A DNA stretch of 64,000 nt from Megaleporinus macrocephalus (lineage: Eukaryota; Chordata; Actinopteri; Characiformes; Anostomidae): contig CM038702.1 in the NCBI GenBank assembly GCA_021613375.1, positions 24,492,349-24,556,348 of the forward strand, in the 5' to 3' direction. A model generated the notes under the pieces. It ran no database searches. It saw nothing but the letters and a program-made list of their open reading frames with translations, and was not told where the DNA came from. Below are positions 1 through 11,691 of this stretch, piece by piece. The position numbers and the translations under genes were made by a program. Each line of letters opens with the position of its first letter. Position 1 is the stretch's first letter.

Positions 1-352
1 TGGAGCATAATGATCATTCCAAAATGGTAACAAGGTTTTTGCAGCTCAATAATAATCAGCGCACCAGTGGTTTTGCTTAAGCCTTCATTTGTTTAAATTC
101 AGAACATGCGCATTGAGTCAGCAAACCCGTGGCTAGAAGAAGCAAAGCAAAATCCACAGAAACCTGTTGAGTGAACATAAGGCATTCTGTATAATTCTCA
201 ATGTTTTGTCAGTGTTAGCACTGCATAAACATATTATTTATTGTTATTATTTCTTAGTAAACAATAGTATTATTAGTATTAGTATTACTACTATTGGTAT
301 TAATACATTTCTTGTACAATGTTACTAATTCCCAATGCACCTTATTAGTGCA
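1..352. other. Unassigned AT-rich sequence
   Basis: No gene, splice structure or repeat family is recognised here. The sequence is AT-rich and leads into a trinucleotide microsatellite. Confidence 0.4.
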
Positions 353-379
353 TACTACTACTACTACTACTACTACTAC

Positions 380-428
<49 letters not shown>
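353..428. repeat. Compound (ACT)n-(AAT)n microsatellite
   Basis: About nine ACT units run directly into about sixteen AAT units with almost no interruption. The junction probably arose by mutation of one unit followed by slippage. On the minus strand the tract reads as runs of leucine and valine codons, which is a translation artefact. Confidence 0.95.
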
Positions 429-429
<1 letters not shown>

Positions 430-2849
430 TTGATTCTGCATAAACACATTGTATGAGGTTGATAATCACATTCTTCACTTTGGGTAACAACATGTGCTGC
501 TAACTATATTTCATTTTAATCTAAAACACAAAGACAGATAATGTTATAAATTTTTTCTGTCAATGTAACATAAATATAATTTACTATTATCAACTGTAGA
601 CAGATATTTTAGATTTCATTTTTCACCGAGGTGCATCAGTATCAGCACCTTGCATATAACTAATTATAGATAATGTCTAACATTGATTTTCATTTGAATT
701 TGAATTGTCTTGGCTTGTATGTTGACAAGAAGTTTACACATGAAAAAGATACACAAGGAGTTTATTCTGCCAGACACAATGTGTTTTTTATATAATTATA
801 ACAGTTACATGTTGAATTACATTTACATTTGATTTATATTCTGTATTAACAGGGTTGTGTCTGCACAGTCTCTCAGTCTGTTTTCAGCTTAACAAAATTA
901 ACAAAAACATCAAAAAACAACAATTTTCATCGAGTCATAAAAAAAAAAATTGTGTCCTACAAACGAACACAAATGTGGTACAGGTTAAGCTTCTGCTCTT
1001 TCCACTCTTAGTATCTGTCTTTTTTTAGTGAGCTATGAGCGAGAAATTTTAAGAAACATGTCAAATGAGCCAAATACACCCATGGGACATAGGTTAAAGG
1101 TTATTGCTGAGGATTTTCAGGACTGATTGTACTTTTGTTCACAGTAATGACATACTGTTCGTCACTTCAGACTTCTATTTTGATGACAGGGGCTTTAGGT
1201 AGTAATTTTCTGAGAGTCTGCTCATTACAATAGAGGTTATCTGGACATGTAGGCTCAGCTTTAGAATGCTTTTAGACTGTGCAAAAATGTCAGTAGAACA
1301 CTACATACTCGGGGTCGCATCACCTTTAGCAGAAGCCCCAAAGCAGAAAGACTGAATGCTGCATCCTGCTCCCCAGCGTGGAAATCCCCTCACAGCTTGT
1401 AATGTCAGTCCTTGTGCAACAGATGCCAGCAAAAGTGTTGCCCTGGTCTACTGATTTCTACCCCCTGGCCATGTGCACTGTATCCAGCCTGGCAATGCCT
1501 GGGACCCCGCCCAGCTTTCACACATTGACTCCAGTATTGCCAGGCTGTTTACCAGCTGGGTCCCACAGACAAGCTTCGTAGGGGTTGCTTGATCACTGTC
1601 CTTGCTGGCTGTCTTTGCTGCTTCTCTCTTACAACCCTTTATCAGACTTGAATCTCAGAAGTAAACCCACCTCTGACACCACTGTGGTATCGATATAGAG
1701 TAACAATAGGATAGGAAACATGGTGCTTTAGACAATTGCTCTTTTATTGAACATACCAGCAGGGGAGACCTGAACAGGGCTCCTGGACCACTGAGATAGC
1801 TCTCCCGGAGCGTTGATACCAACATTGCACCACTACCCCATTAAAACAGCATCACAGAGTGACACAGGCAACATCTGAACAAGTAATCAATCTAACTATT
1901 TACATGTTTTAGTCTTACTTACTGCTGCCAAGGCATTACCCATGGTGGTCTGTGCTTGCCACTCCACAGGGCCAAACCTCCCACGCATCCATAGCTGAAT
2001 AAACTGGCAGTGGCAAATATATATATATATATATATGGACCTGAAAGTAAGATTAAGCAGTGTTTTACATTTTACATATAAAATCACAAACAAAACAAAG
2101 GTTGTATCCTGTCTGTGTCTACATTGTGAGAAATATATGCTTTTTGTGCAAGATTTTTTAGTTTAAGATTTGAATCATTTGTTCTTTCAACGTTTGAAAA
2201 GCAACAACAAAATAGCATACTACTATAATAAAATCAAACTGTTAAGGTCTTCGCTCCAGTCATTTTTACAGCAACAAGGCTTCAATTGTCATAGTAAGAG
2301 TATTATTGTGGAAATTTGGAGCATGTTTAGCAATATGAAATCCCTTAAAATGGAATATACAATCATAAAACATCAACAAACAAAGAAATAAATAAGAACT
2401 TTGGCTAGGCTCTTATTACCTTCAAATGTGAATGACTTGTACAGCAGTTGCCTTGACATTTACGGTTCCCGAAAGTGTCTAATTAAAGCTTCGTTCTTCA
2501 GAACAAGTGTCTACATGGACTCATAGCATGTTATTACTGCAAGAAACATCACATTAAAAACGCACTTTTTTCACAAAAATGCTGCAATTACCTCTAAAGG
2601 GTCACAGGTAAGGTTAAAAATGTTCCCGCATTTATATGTGCAAAGAAAAACTGCATGCAAGTTGAATCTCCAGTATTGTTTTTCTGAGAACTCTGGGTTC
2701 TACAGTGGACTTAGACTTAATCAAATAATGTATAAAATGTATTATTTCTCTGATATGAGTAAGGAACTATGGGTGCATCACTTTTTCCAATAATGCTGCA
2801 TTTAATAAATAATAGTTCATATCAAGCTTTATAGCCAAATTATGATTTA
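429..2849. other. Unassigned sequence with a small TA microsatellite
   Basis: Mostly AT-rich DNA without a recognised gene. Positions 1290-1640 are noticeably richer in GC and hold an open frame of 67 codons (1378-1581), but it has no family resemblance and no convincing splice context. A (TA)n tract of about nine units lies at 2017-2035. Confidence 0.4.
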
Positions 2850-3010
2850 TCACAGCCAGCCGCCTCCAAATTAAATTATTTAAATCTGTTTTGGAGGAGA
2901 ATCAATATCTACTGCAGTGAAACAGAAGCAGATCGAGTGGGCACGGTGGGACAGAAGGAGGGAGGATATGACCTTTTTAGCAGCCGCCCCAGACAGTATG
3001 GACATTCTGC
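2850..3010. promoter_or_regulatory. Possible conserved noncoding element
   Basis: This block lacks repeat hallmarks, is less AT-biased than its flanks, and contains homeobox-type words such as AAATTAAATTATTTAAAT followed by a GC-richer segment. This texture is typical of vertebrate conserved noncoding elements, but conservation cannot be judged from one genome. It is offered as a candidate only. Confidence 0.2.
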
Positions 3011-3441
3011 TTTGTGTGGGATCTTGGGCTTATAGCACAGTTTAACTACCAAATGCTGCTTTTCAGGCAGGATGTTAAGTTCTATGAGTTGAAAGATCTT
3101 ACTACTGTATAACTTTATTAATCATATGCATATATATTCATTTCAATAGCAACAATACACAGTTATAAAATGGATTACATTTCCAGTGGGTTTACAATGA
3201 GATTTTAGTCTGAACTTCTGACCTTGTTCTGTTTGTTTTAAAGAAAAACAAGCATATGGTGTGCTGTTAAACAAATTGTTTAACAGTACTATTTCAGCTA
3301 ATTCGAATTATAATTAAATTAATCTTCTTTTATTTACATAAATATGAGATGGATGATGTAGCATCTGTACTTTTGACATAATTTCTTTTGTTTCAATAAG
3401 CTTTGTTTCAATAGTGAAAAATAATGAATTTATAACAATGA

Positions 3442-3769
3442 ATCACAGCATCCATCCATCCATCCATTCATTCATTATCTACCGCTTTATCCTGTTAGTT
3501 GGATTCACTGGGGGGCTGGAGCCAATCCCAGCATCCTCGGGCTAAGGCGGGGTACAACATTGACAGTTCGCCAGTCCATTGCATGGCCAAAATTCACTCA
3601 CGCACACACCTACGGGCAATTTAGAGGGACCAACTAAACTAACATGCATGTGTTTTGAGTACCCAAAGGAAACCCACTCAAGCACAGGGAGAACATGCAC
3701 ACTCCACACAGAACGGCCCGCACCAACAGTGCTAACCACTACACCACCGTGCTGCCCACATCACAGCAT
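3442..3769 (-). mobile_element. V-SINE (DANA-like superfamily) with 10-bp TSD
   Basis: A tRNA-derived SINE inserted on the minus strand. The minus strand starts near 3757 with GGGCAGCACGGTGGTGTAG and a tRNA A-box-like word TAGTGGTTAGCAC; the B box is missing, apparently by a short deletion. It continues into the V-SINE core (TTCTGTGTGGAGTGTGCATG, then a CATGCATGTTAG segment) and ends in a (GGAT)n/(GAAT)n tail at 3452-3476. The direct repeat ATCACAGCAT occurs at 3442-3451 and 3760-3769, a perfect target-site duplication. Family identity is from recalled core sequence. Confidence 0.85.
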
Positions 3770-3914
3770 GCTTTTGTTATTCTCTGCAATAACTGCAACC
3801 TCTAAGTATTGACAAAGGACAAGAAGTGACCACTGCTCCCCTGTCATCATTCTAGGCACTGGCAACTTTATAAGCTTCACCTAGCATCCTCTACACAAGT
3901 ATCGAGTTCCAGAC

Positions 3915-4195
3915 TGCAGGTCGCTGCTTGCTGCATAATCTATCACACTCCCGTTATTACTGGATTGCTGGTTTCCAGATATTATCTGGGTGGTGGACCA
4001 TTCTCAGCACAGCAGTGACATGGAAGCCAAGAATCTATATATCTGGCCAAAAGTTGCTCTGTGGTCAGAAACCGAGGATGAGTAACACAAGCTGTCTATC
4101 AATAGATGTGCTACAGTTTCTAACAGGACACCATCAAGGTGGAGCTACTACAGAGAGGTTTCTGATAAAGTGGCCAGAGTGCACTAAGGGATAAT
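3915..4195 (+). repeat. Dispersed repeat fragment (fish non-autonomous element)
   Basis: The words TGGTGGACCATTCTCAGCAC, GCAGTGACATGG and GATAAAGTGGCCAGAGTGCA match, as I recall them, a very common ostariophysan dispersed repeat. Its internal order (GTGGACCATTCTCAGCACA, then TCAAGGTGGAGCTAC, then the AAAGTGG end) is preserved. The 88-codon open frame across it is a by-product of the repeat and not a gene. Confidence 0.5.
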
Positions 4196-4359
4196 TTACT
4201 TGCAATTCCTATAACGTTCCCAAAGATGTCAGTAGCGCTGTTATTGTTGAGGTTTTTTGGACTGTGGAGGAACTCTTAGCTTAGCCTCCACAGCAGCAGC
4301 AATACAGCAGAAACACTAATATGCACTGTTATTTCACAGCACACCCATTTCATCCTCTC

Positions 4360-4650
4360 CGCTAAAAGCCATAGCTCCTCTGTGGCGGAGAGAGGTCCTG
4401 GCAGTAGAGGGATGGCCTTTGAATTAAAAAATCTCCACCCCCATATCTGTCTGCTAGCGGTGTGTGGTTAGCTGTAAATTTCTGATTTGTGATAAATGAT
4501 TGGGGTGCTCTGACTGGATGGGTGGTCAAGAGGGAGCGCTGTTTGGCCTTATTACAAATTGCATCTGCAAAAACACAAAACATTTCCTTTTCTGGTCCAG
4601 GGTTTATATTAGGGTTGCTTGGTTGCTGAGGCATTACGAGCAACATGGCT
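4360..4650. promoter_or_regulatory. Possible conserved noncoding element
   Basis: An unusually balanced, non-repetitive block holding TTTGAATTAAAAAATCTCC, GTGTGTGGTTAGCTGTAAAT (with a RUNX-like TGTGGTTA word) and GATAAATGATTGG (Meis/Pbx-like). These resemble deeply conserved developmental enhancers. A 94-codon open frame on the minus strand shows no domain. Conservation is not tested. Confidence 0.25.
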
Positions 4651-5598
4651 GCCGAAAAAGAACTTTTTTCATTTAAAGAACTTTGTTGTTAAAGAATAAA
4701 GCAAAACACTTCCATTGTGATCAACAAAGCTATTTACACCAGACAGGAGTGCAAACAGTCTGTTTCTATTTTTAATGCACGTGTTTCGGGTGATAGTGGC
4801 AATGATCCACCTTAAATTGTTAGTCAGTCAGGTGCGTCACATTTCCTCAAACTTGCAATGAATCATTTAACTGCTTTTTTAGCAGCTACTTTGGAGCTAT
4901 TCTACTTTATGGAGTATAAATAAACTTGTCTTTTACCTTTGGTCATATGATTGTTTCAAAATCTAACATCACAATAATGCCCTTAAGCTTGTGCTATAGA
5001 GGTCTGCTGATTATTATTGTCCACACCGGTCTGATTCAACCACAGAGAGTGATTTTCGCCCACTGCTTCCATCCGCTTCAACCTTACCATGCCCACCTGC
5101 ACCCACTTACTTTGGGCTGTGCATGTGGTCCTCTTTAACTTCCACTTTCGTTTGCTGTAATCTGCTCCCCTTGTGTAAGTCGTGTTCACAAACCTATCAG
5201 AATTCCACATCACACATCGCAATTTTGAAAAATAGAAGTCAACATTTGGGTAATTTTTGCGCATGCCATCAAACAATCAGCGTCACATCGTGTGACATCA
5301 CTGCCAACAGAAATAAGGCCAATACTACAGCAAAGCAAAAAAAGCTAATTATAAATAAATAAATAAAATATCATAAAAAAAGAACCAAGTATGTAGAAGC
5401 TTAGCTTTAGTACTAACATTATTTGTATCTGTGTCAACATGTTAGCAAATTATTAGCAAATTACTCTACAAGACATCTACAATTCAGCCGAAAGCCAATT
5501 AAAGCCAAAATGTTGCTGAGGCCACGACACAGGTTAAAAAGCTGAAACAACTGTGGTGGAAATATTTTTTATGCAGAGGTTATTTACATAATGTAATA
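4651..5598. other. Unassigned sequence
   Basis: Overlapping open frames of 70-97 codons on both strands (4926-5362) show no recognisable family and no splice context. I see no repeat family in this interval. Confidence 0.35.
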
Positions 5599-6824
5599 CA
5601 GTGCTGTGAAAGGTATTTGCCCCTCACCTGATGTCTTCTAGTGTTGCTCATTTCTCGCATTAAAAAAACCTCAAAGTTTTATTAAAAACTTACATCAGCA
5701 ATGTAAAATACGTAATTACCCCCAAAACTTAATAACTTGTTGTGCCACATATTTACACCACTGTGGAGGAATTTTGGCTCAGTCTTCTTTGCAGAACTGT
5801 TTAAATTCACAGCAGTCAGAATTTTGACTCAGCCATTCCAAAACCTTCCTTTTGTTTCTTTTAAATCTGTATAAAATTGACTTGCATGTGTGCTTCAGAT
5901 CATTGTCCTGCAACAAGTGCTTGAGCTTTAGGTTACAAACTGACTGGAGGATTTTCTGATAAAACAGCAGATTTGACAATTCTGTCAGTTATGACAAGAC
6001 GTCCAAGTCCGTCACACAACCACCATCATGTTTAACTGTCAGTACAATATCCTCACGGTGGAATGCTGTCTTACCCAGATGTAATAGGACCCCCAAAAAA
6101 GTTCTTTCAAAAGGTCTCATCTTTGACTCACCAGTCTATATAATCTTATCATTTCTCATTATTATCTTTTTGTTTTGGCAAATGTGAGACGAGCCTTTGT
6201 GTTCTCTTTGGTCAGCAGTGGTTTGTGTCATGCAGTTCTCCGGTGGATGCCATTTTTGAACAGTGTCTTTCTTATAATGTACATTGACCTGTGACAAGTG
6301 AGGCCTGCAGTTCTTTGGACGCTCTTCTGGGTTCTTTTGTGACCTCCCGGATGAGCCATCAGTGCACTCTTGGTGAAATTTTGGTAGGCCAGACACTCCT
6401 GGCAAGGTTCACCATGGTTGCACCTTTTCTCCATTTGTGGATAATGGCTCTCACTGGGTTTTGCTAGAGTCCCAGAGCCTTAGCAATGGCTTTGTAACCC
6501 TTTCCAAGCAGTAGATTTCAAAGACTTCTTTTAAGAACATGACATTATGAGCTTCTAGCTGCTTCACATTGCCAGACAGGTCTGGCAGTAATCATTTCTG
6601 GGTTTGGCTGGTGAAACTAAAGCCAATAGCCAACTGAATTTGGTTACCTAAGGGGGCAATTACTTTTACAGAGGGCCAGGTAGAGCTAAATCACTTAAGC
6701 ATAGCATGTTGTGTTTACTTGTGTTGTACACTGAAAGTATTTTAATATTCTGAAACATTCCAGTGTGACAAATATGCACAAATTAGAAGACATTGGGAGG
6801 TGCAAAAACAATTTCACAGCAGTG
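5599..6824 (-). mobile_element. Decayed Tc1-like DNA transposon
   Basis: The left end CAGTGCTGTGAAAGGTATTT and right end TTTCACAGCAGTG form terminal inverted repeats flanked by TA dinucleotides (5597-5598 and 6825-6826), the Tc1/mariner target duplication. The minus strand carries broken transposase. The element length of about 1.2 kb is somewhat short for an intact Tc1-like element of this family, consistent with internal deletion. Confidence 0.85.
5779..6560 (-). pseudogene. Tc1-like transposase pseudogene
   Basis: Remnant of a DDE transposase that cuts and pastes its own element. At 5779-5979 (minus) the frame reads QDNDLKHTCKS followed by LEWLSQNSD, the Tc1 catalytic-core region around the second aspartate and the segment before the third acidic residue. 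At 6228-6434 (minus) a second frame covers the N-terminal DNA-binding part (RCNHGEPCQECLAYQNF), where the family usually has a helix-turn-helix followed by a GRPTK-type linker. Frames differ, with stops between them, so no functional product is possible. Confidence 0.8.
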
Positions 6825-6826
6825 TA

Positions 6827-7424
6827 TAGCTTTAATGATTTTTTTGAGTGAATCCGCCTTGTGCAGACCTCTCTTGTGTTATACTGTGGTAGCCTGACCA
6901 GTGTGCTTTGCTAAGTTGTGAGAATTGGAAAACTATGCAAGGACTCTTTACTGAAAGAGTCTCCATAAAACTGCTCCAAGGTAAAATATATGTAAATATG
7001 TCTTCAACAAGCCTCAGATGCATGCGTTTAATCAAGACTGGCCAAAAATGCTAATGTGAATCTTTATTGGATTAGTGCTAAAATGCAGAAATAAGCTTTA
7101 CCTTAGTGGCTTTTTTTCTTTCTTTTTTTTCTTGGGACATTTATTTCCTAAACTTAAGGACCTGATTCTAATAGTCACAATTTACCACTGATTCCCGGAC
7201 ACCATTCCTAGTAGAAACTCTAAGCCTCTAGGCAAATTCAGGCCTTTATATGCCAGACACCATCATGAATAAATGCCAGAAAAAGCAAAGAGGCAGGATG
7301 TGAAAGAAACATTCAAAGAGCCAGAGCGAGAGATCTGGTGAAAGTGTATAAATGCTAGGTCACCAAGCAGCTCTTTGCTCTGAAGAAGCAGGAATGTTGA
7401 TGTGAAAAAGCAAGGAAAGTGCAG

Positions 7425-7425
<1 letters not shown>
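6827..7425. other. Unassigned AT-rich sequence
   Basis: No gene or repeat family recognised. The 67-codon minus-strand frame at 6832-7035 has no family features. Confidence 0.35.

Positions 7426-7455
<30 letters not shown>
7426..7455. repeat. (GA)n microsatellite
   Basis: About fifteen GA units, followed by imperfect units to about 7463. A minus-strand frame over it reads as alternating serine and leucine, an artefact of the repeat. Confidence 0.95.
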
Positions 7456-7458
<3 letters not shown>

Positions 7459-7539
7459 GAGAATGAACGTGGGAGGGGATCCAGGAGCAGCAGCAGTCTT
7501 TTTTTCACCCTCATGCATGTGTTTCTCTGCCCTAATAGC

Positions 7540-8080
7540 AGGGCTGGGCCTTCAAAACCACTTGTCTCTTCTGGCTCGCCTGGCGCAGTAATTAATGCCT
7601 TGATGACAAATCTCGCCGCCCCAAAACATCAGAACGCACGCCATCTTAACAAACTTGAAGTGGGCTTTCCACTGATGCGGTAATGGTGCCGTTTCTTTGA
7701 CAAGCGGCCTTCCCGGAGCTAAATCACCTCGCATGTCTTAGAACTTCGCCCTGTGGCGAATTCTACATTTGAACTCCTCCTCTTAAGACTTTATTTCATT
7801 TCACTGCGCAAAACGTACAGCCTCAGAATTCATACACTTCTCTGCTCAACCCAAACGAGCTACCACCAGCCTCTTTTGACTTATTCGTTTTCTAATGCGT
7901 TTAAAAGTATTAATTATTCACTGCTGATCTAAAATTCCCATCTGCCCGGAGAGAGAAGATTAGATCACATCCTGCCTGAAACACAGGGAAGCTCCAGAGG
8001 AAAACTGCTCATTAACCCTTTGTTGCAGAGGCTGAAGCAGCTGTTTCAACGTTTATAGGTTTTTCTTTTGTCACAACCTG
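7540..8080. promoter_or_regulatory. Possible conserved noncoding block
   Basis: A repeat-free block with near-balanced base composition, including GCGCAGTAATTAATGCCTTG (homeobox core TAATTA), AAATCTCGCCGCCCC, and GTATTAATTATTCACTGC. The mixture of homeobox words and GC-rich runs inside AT-rich DNA is typical of long vertebrate conserved noncoding elements. A 60-codon minus-strand frame (7552-7734) shows no domain. Alignment to other fish is needed to support the call. Confidence 0.3.
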
Positions 8081-9285
8081 CCAAGCAAACCCGTGAATAT
8101 GAATGTACTTCACACATCAGTTGATTTTTTTCTGTAACGCTGACGACATATAGCAATAATAAGTGTTTCCATAGAGATTTTAAATGCATTCTGAATATGT
8201 TTAAATGCTCACTAAGTAACTACCATATTGTGCCCAACTGTATAGTCAGCAAGGAGGTTTATCTCCTGTATCTTTAATAACTGGGTGGTTACACACTAAC
8301 AAAACATAGAAGCAGTACAGCTTATGTAAATACACACGCATATCAACTTCAGTTTAGATTTAATTGTGTATCTTGATAGTTGTAACCTTGTACCTTCAAA
8401 AAGAGACTTTACTGGAGACATTCCTAACATTCCTGGTCTATTAATCATGAGGTTTTTAATGTAGTCATAGGGTACTTATATTTGTATGAACATTTATCCA
8501 ATAATCTTTCAAAGATTTTCAACAGAAGTGGTGTAATTACCTACAATATGAAAGTACTTACTCTGCCTCTGCACCAGACACTGTATTTTAACCTCTTGTC
8601 AACCCTGTTAAAGGTGTTGCACCCAGTTGGAGAACATTTAAGAACAGGAAGTCAATTAAAGGGAAGAATAAAAGCAACAATTGTTGAAGTTTTCATGACT
8701 GTTCACATCAAGAAACCACATTCAGTAGCAAAAAAAAGTGATACAGAAGAGATAACACTGATGTTGCTTTCCATTACTGGAGACTGGTGAGTAAAAGAAT
8801 GAAATTTGATGCTGAACTGGCAATGGTTCTTCTAGACTGGTAAGTAACTGTAAATGGTCATATTGAGGGGGAGGGGCTATATGCTTCTTACAATGGGGTG
8901 GTTATTATGATAGAGATATAAGAGTTATAATGGATTCATTCACAACTCATTATTCTAAATACTTTTGAAAGTCCTTGTTTGTTATTTACAGCTTCTATTA
9001 ATAATTTGGTAATACTCAACGAATATCAGGTATTATAAATTAAAGTGCTAATCCTGGAGGAATCAAATCACCACAGTCTTTTTTCCACCCTGTTATAAAA
9101 ATCTATAAACATAGTGCTTTAAAAAAAAAGCTATTTTACTGGAATCTGTCTGAACTGCATGAACTACATCAGTGAACAAATTTAATAGGCTTGCAATTGA
9201 ACATGGCCAAACAAGTCTTAATAAACAAATTAATAGAGAACAGTGCCAACATGATGTTGTAACACAATGAGAGTTTTGTCCAAGC
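8081..9285. other. Unassigned sequence with a 102-codon open frame
   Basis: The plus-strand frame at 8482-8790 begins MYEHLSNNLSKIFNRSGV and ends in SITGDW. It has no recognised domain, signal peptide or membrane segment, and no obvious splice sites or promoter. It is probably a chance frame. No repeat family is recognised in the interval. Confidence 0.3.
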
Positions 9286-9560
9286 CTGCTTCATTCCACT
9301 GCAACAGTCATGTGTTCATTATTTCTCATTAAATTCCAGCTTTGGCTGGTAGGGGCTAATTACTGCGCGCTAAGTGTGGTTGTTAAAATGGGTCAGGATT
9401 GGACAATGGTGTGAACATCATTAACAAGCTTCTCAGGCACTAGGGCCCATGCAGAGGAGTGATAAACATCGTGAAAATATTCCCATCAAGGTCAGCTCAG
9501 CACAATCACACACTTCTCAGGTTCAGAGTTCCACGAGTTTAACACACGCGCTAATTCTTA
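9286..9560. promoter_or_regulatory. Possible conserved noncoding element
   Basis: A repeat-free block containing GGGGCTAATTACTGCGCGC, TCATTATTTCTCATTAAATT and GTGATAAACATCGTG. TAATTA and forkhead-like words occur close together. Candidate only; conservation untested. Confidence 0.25.
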
Positions 9561-9959
9561 CGACCTCGGTATAAGCACGTACAAAGGCAGAGCCTATGTC
9601 TCTGGAAACTTCCCTCTACAATCACACAAACCATTTCTGAATGTGTTGTTAAAAGCCCCTACATGCAATGTCTTATTAACCTTGTGCCCAAAGCTTAACA
9701 GTGCTATACAACCTGCTTGGCTGGCAAGAGTGGAGTCCTGTGTTCATGAAGCTTATAATGTTGCTATTAAGAGTTGGGAGATATTCATTTGTCATAATCT
9801 GTCAATATGTCATTAAAGTTCTGACTGAAGCCTTTTGGGGACCCTAAGCATGATTTGTTTATTTTGTTTGTGGTGGAAAGTCCAGCATCAACCCAGGACT
9901 GTCATCATACACACATACTAAATGGTTCACATAACTTTGGCATATTATGGAACAGACTC

Positions 9960-10125
9960 TTACACTCTCTACACAGTCTGCACTGTCTAGTCATGTTGCA
10001 CTGTTTAGTCTGTGTTATGTTCCTCGTGTGCATCATATGGTCCTGGAGAAACATTGATTTGTTTCACTGTGTACTGTGTAGATGGTTAAAATGACAATCA
10101 ACTCCGCTTGACTTGACTTGATCCC
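9960..10125 (+). mobile_element. CR1/L2-group LINE 3' end, 5' truncated
   Basis: The segment ATGGTCCTGGAGAAACATTG ... GTTTCACTGTGTACTGTGTA ... AAATGACAATCAACTCCGCT ends in a (TTGAC)n tail (CTTGACTTGACTTGA). It is colinear with the reverse complement of 28833-28930 in this window, so the two are copies of the same LINE family in opposite orientation. The short repeat tail and ATGACAATAAA-type end are typical of L2/CR1 3' termini. Confidence 0.7.
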
Positions 10126-10542
10126 TGATGAGGTGCTTCTGGCTTACCCAGTAAACATAGTTTGTTTCTAACTCCAGTTCTAACTCCACTGGCTATGGTT
10201 TCAGCATTGCTTTTTACTATTAGAAATGCTTTATATATCACTGCTGTTGGAACAAAACTTTATGCCTCCATTTTTCACTTTTTGACATACTTTGAAAAAT
10301 GCCTGCTGTTCTTTACATTGTGAATGGACCAAAATAAATGTCCCAAAATGAAACAAGTCTGGATGCTTTGGCTATATTAAAAGTAAAGTATGTTTTTCCT
10401 ATAAAGTTGTCACTGCAAGGTTTTGTTCTGACATCAGTGAAATTTAGATGCAATGATTTCAGTTTTTCTCCTTTTTTGGACTCTTTTTGTTGCACATCAT
10501 TGGCTTTTTGTGTAAAGCTGGAGTGACTAGCTAGAGCAGATC
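10126..10542. other. Unassigned AT-rich sequence
   Basis: Overlapping 60-codon open frames on both strands at 10313-10526 show no family features. No repeat recognised. Confidence 0.35.
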
Positions 10543-11246
10543 TTAGGACGTACTCACACTAGGCCCGGATGCACTGTACCGTGCCCAAGCAAGATTGTCC
10601 CCCGCTGGCCTGATCTCATATTGTGCTTAAACTTTCCAGGCCTGAGCACATTTACGTCATTGGTCTGACTATAGCCGTGATCTAGATTTGTACTTTATAA
10701 TAATTTATAGTGGGTACGAGGGTGCACACGCCAAAAGTAATGCAAATAAATTCAACTGAACAAGCTGGAGGAAAGATTTGCAGAGCATGCCCATATGTGA
10801 GAGCTATATTATATTATTTCACTAAGAAAACTGGAGTGATGGAGGAGCTACTATAGACGCATTCGCTTACAGAGTTGCGCTTCACTTGGCTGCCAAAACT
10901 GCTCTGTTTGTTGGAAACTATAAAACTTCTAAATGATCCAAAGCTCTGATGCCCTGACCTCACAAGTGAGGAAAGTTGTGCTTCATATTTACCAGCTTCT
11001 TGTTGGAATTCTACCGTTCCACTTTAAATGTTGCAGCAGTTACTTTCTCACACAGTAGACTCCTATGCTGTCATGTTTGGATAGAAGCAGAATTGACATG
11101 TTTGTGTTCTGTGCTAGATGGGTACTAGTCCAATTGCATGCTGAACAAAGCACAGAATGATTACACTAGTCAAACAAACTAGACTTTGGGGGACTTTCAA
11201 ATGTGCTTAGGCACGATGCAGATTGCCTCGTGTCAGTACAGCTTTA
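10543..11246. mobile_element. TIR element, possibly PIF/Harbinger-like, non-autonomous
   Basis: The left end GGACGTACTCACACTAGGC pairs with the inverted right end AGCTGTACTGACACGAGGC (14 of 19 identical by eye). A second inverted stretch lies just inside: CCGTGCCCAAGCAAG against TCGTGCCTAAGCACA, both followed by GTCCCCC. TTA flanks both ends (10543-10545 and 11244-11246), the 3-bp target site expected of PIF/Harbinger. There is no transposase frame inside the roughly 700 bp. The superfamily is inferred; the inverted repeats are seen directly. Confidence 0.6.
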
Positions 11247-11691
11247 AAGGTAGAGTGGTTTTATTTACAGGCAGTGAGTGAAGGTTAACAAAGAAGCCAT
11301 TAACTAGAGTACACATACCAGAGTTAACATATACATAGTGGAGAGACAAAGCCAACACTAGAGTAACAAGCCAAAGGTTGAAAACCAAAGAGGACAAACA
11401 AACCAGCAACCAAGCACAAGAGGATAATCTAAAACCACAAAACAAAGAAACAATTATACACTACAATATTGATAGGAAGCCATGGAGAGAATGTTCGGTT
11501 TGCAACAGTGTAGGCAAAGAACAAAGAAACAAATAAGTATATATGCCAAAAGATTTATTATCAAGAGAACCAGGACTCTGGAGAAAATGACTGGAATGGC
11601 TGTTGGTGATTGGACGAAAGGTGTGATCATGACATGATGATGAGGTGCATTATGGGAAGTGTAGACAGGAGGAAAACCAAGAAGCGTGACA
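11247..11691 (-). mobile_element. LTR-like segment of a retrotransposon
   Basis: Read on the minus strand, the segment begins with TGTCACGCTTCTTGG (from 11691), a start typical of fish Gypsy-type LTRs. It contains a TATA-like GGCATATATACTT and an AATAAA signal near its far end (CTGTAAATAAAACC). No internal coding region flanks it, so it would be a solo or truncated LTR. The far end is unclear: it either stops by 11247 or continues to a TGACA at 11231-11235, which would overlap the neighbouring inverted-repeat element. No target duplication was found. The 70-codon frame inside is not a gene. Confidence 0.5.

Noticed and set aside
254..493. 79-codon minus-strand frame with poly-leucine and poly-valine
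   Set aside because: It is the translation of the (ACT)n-(AAT)n microsatellite.
8482..8790. 102-codon plus-strand frame
   Set aside because: No domain, repeat, signal peptide or splice context; length is within chance expectation for a window of this size.
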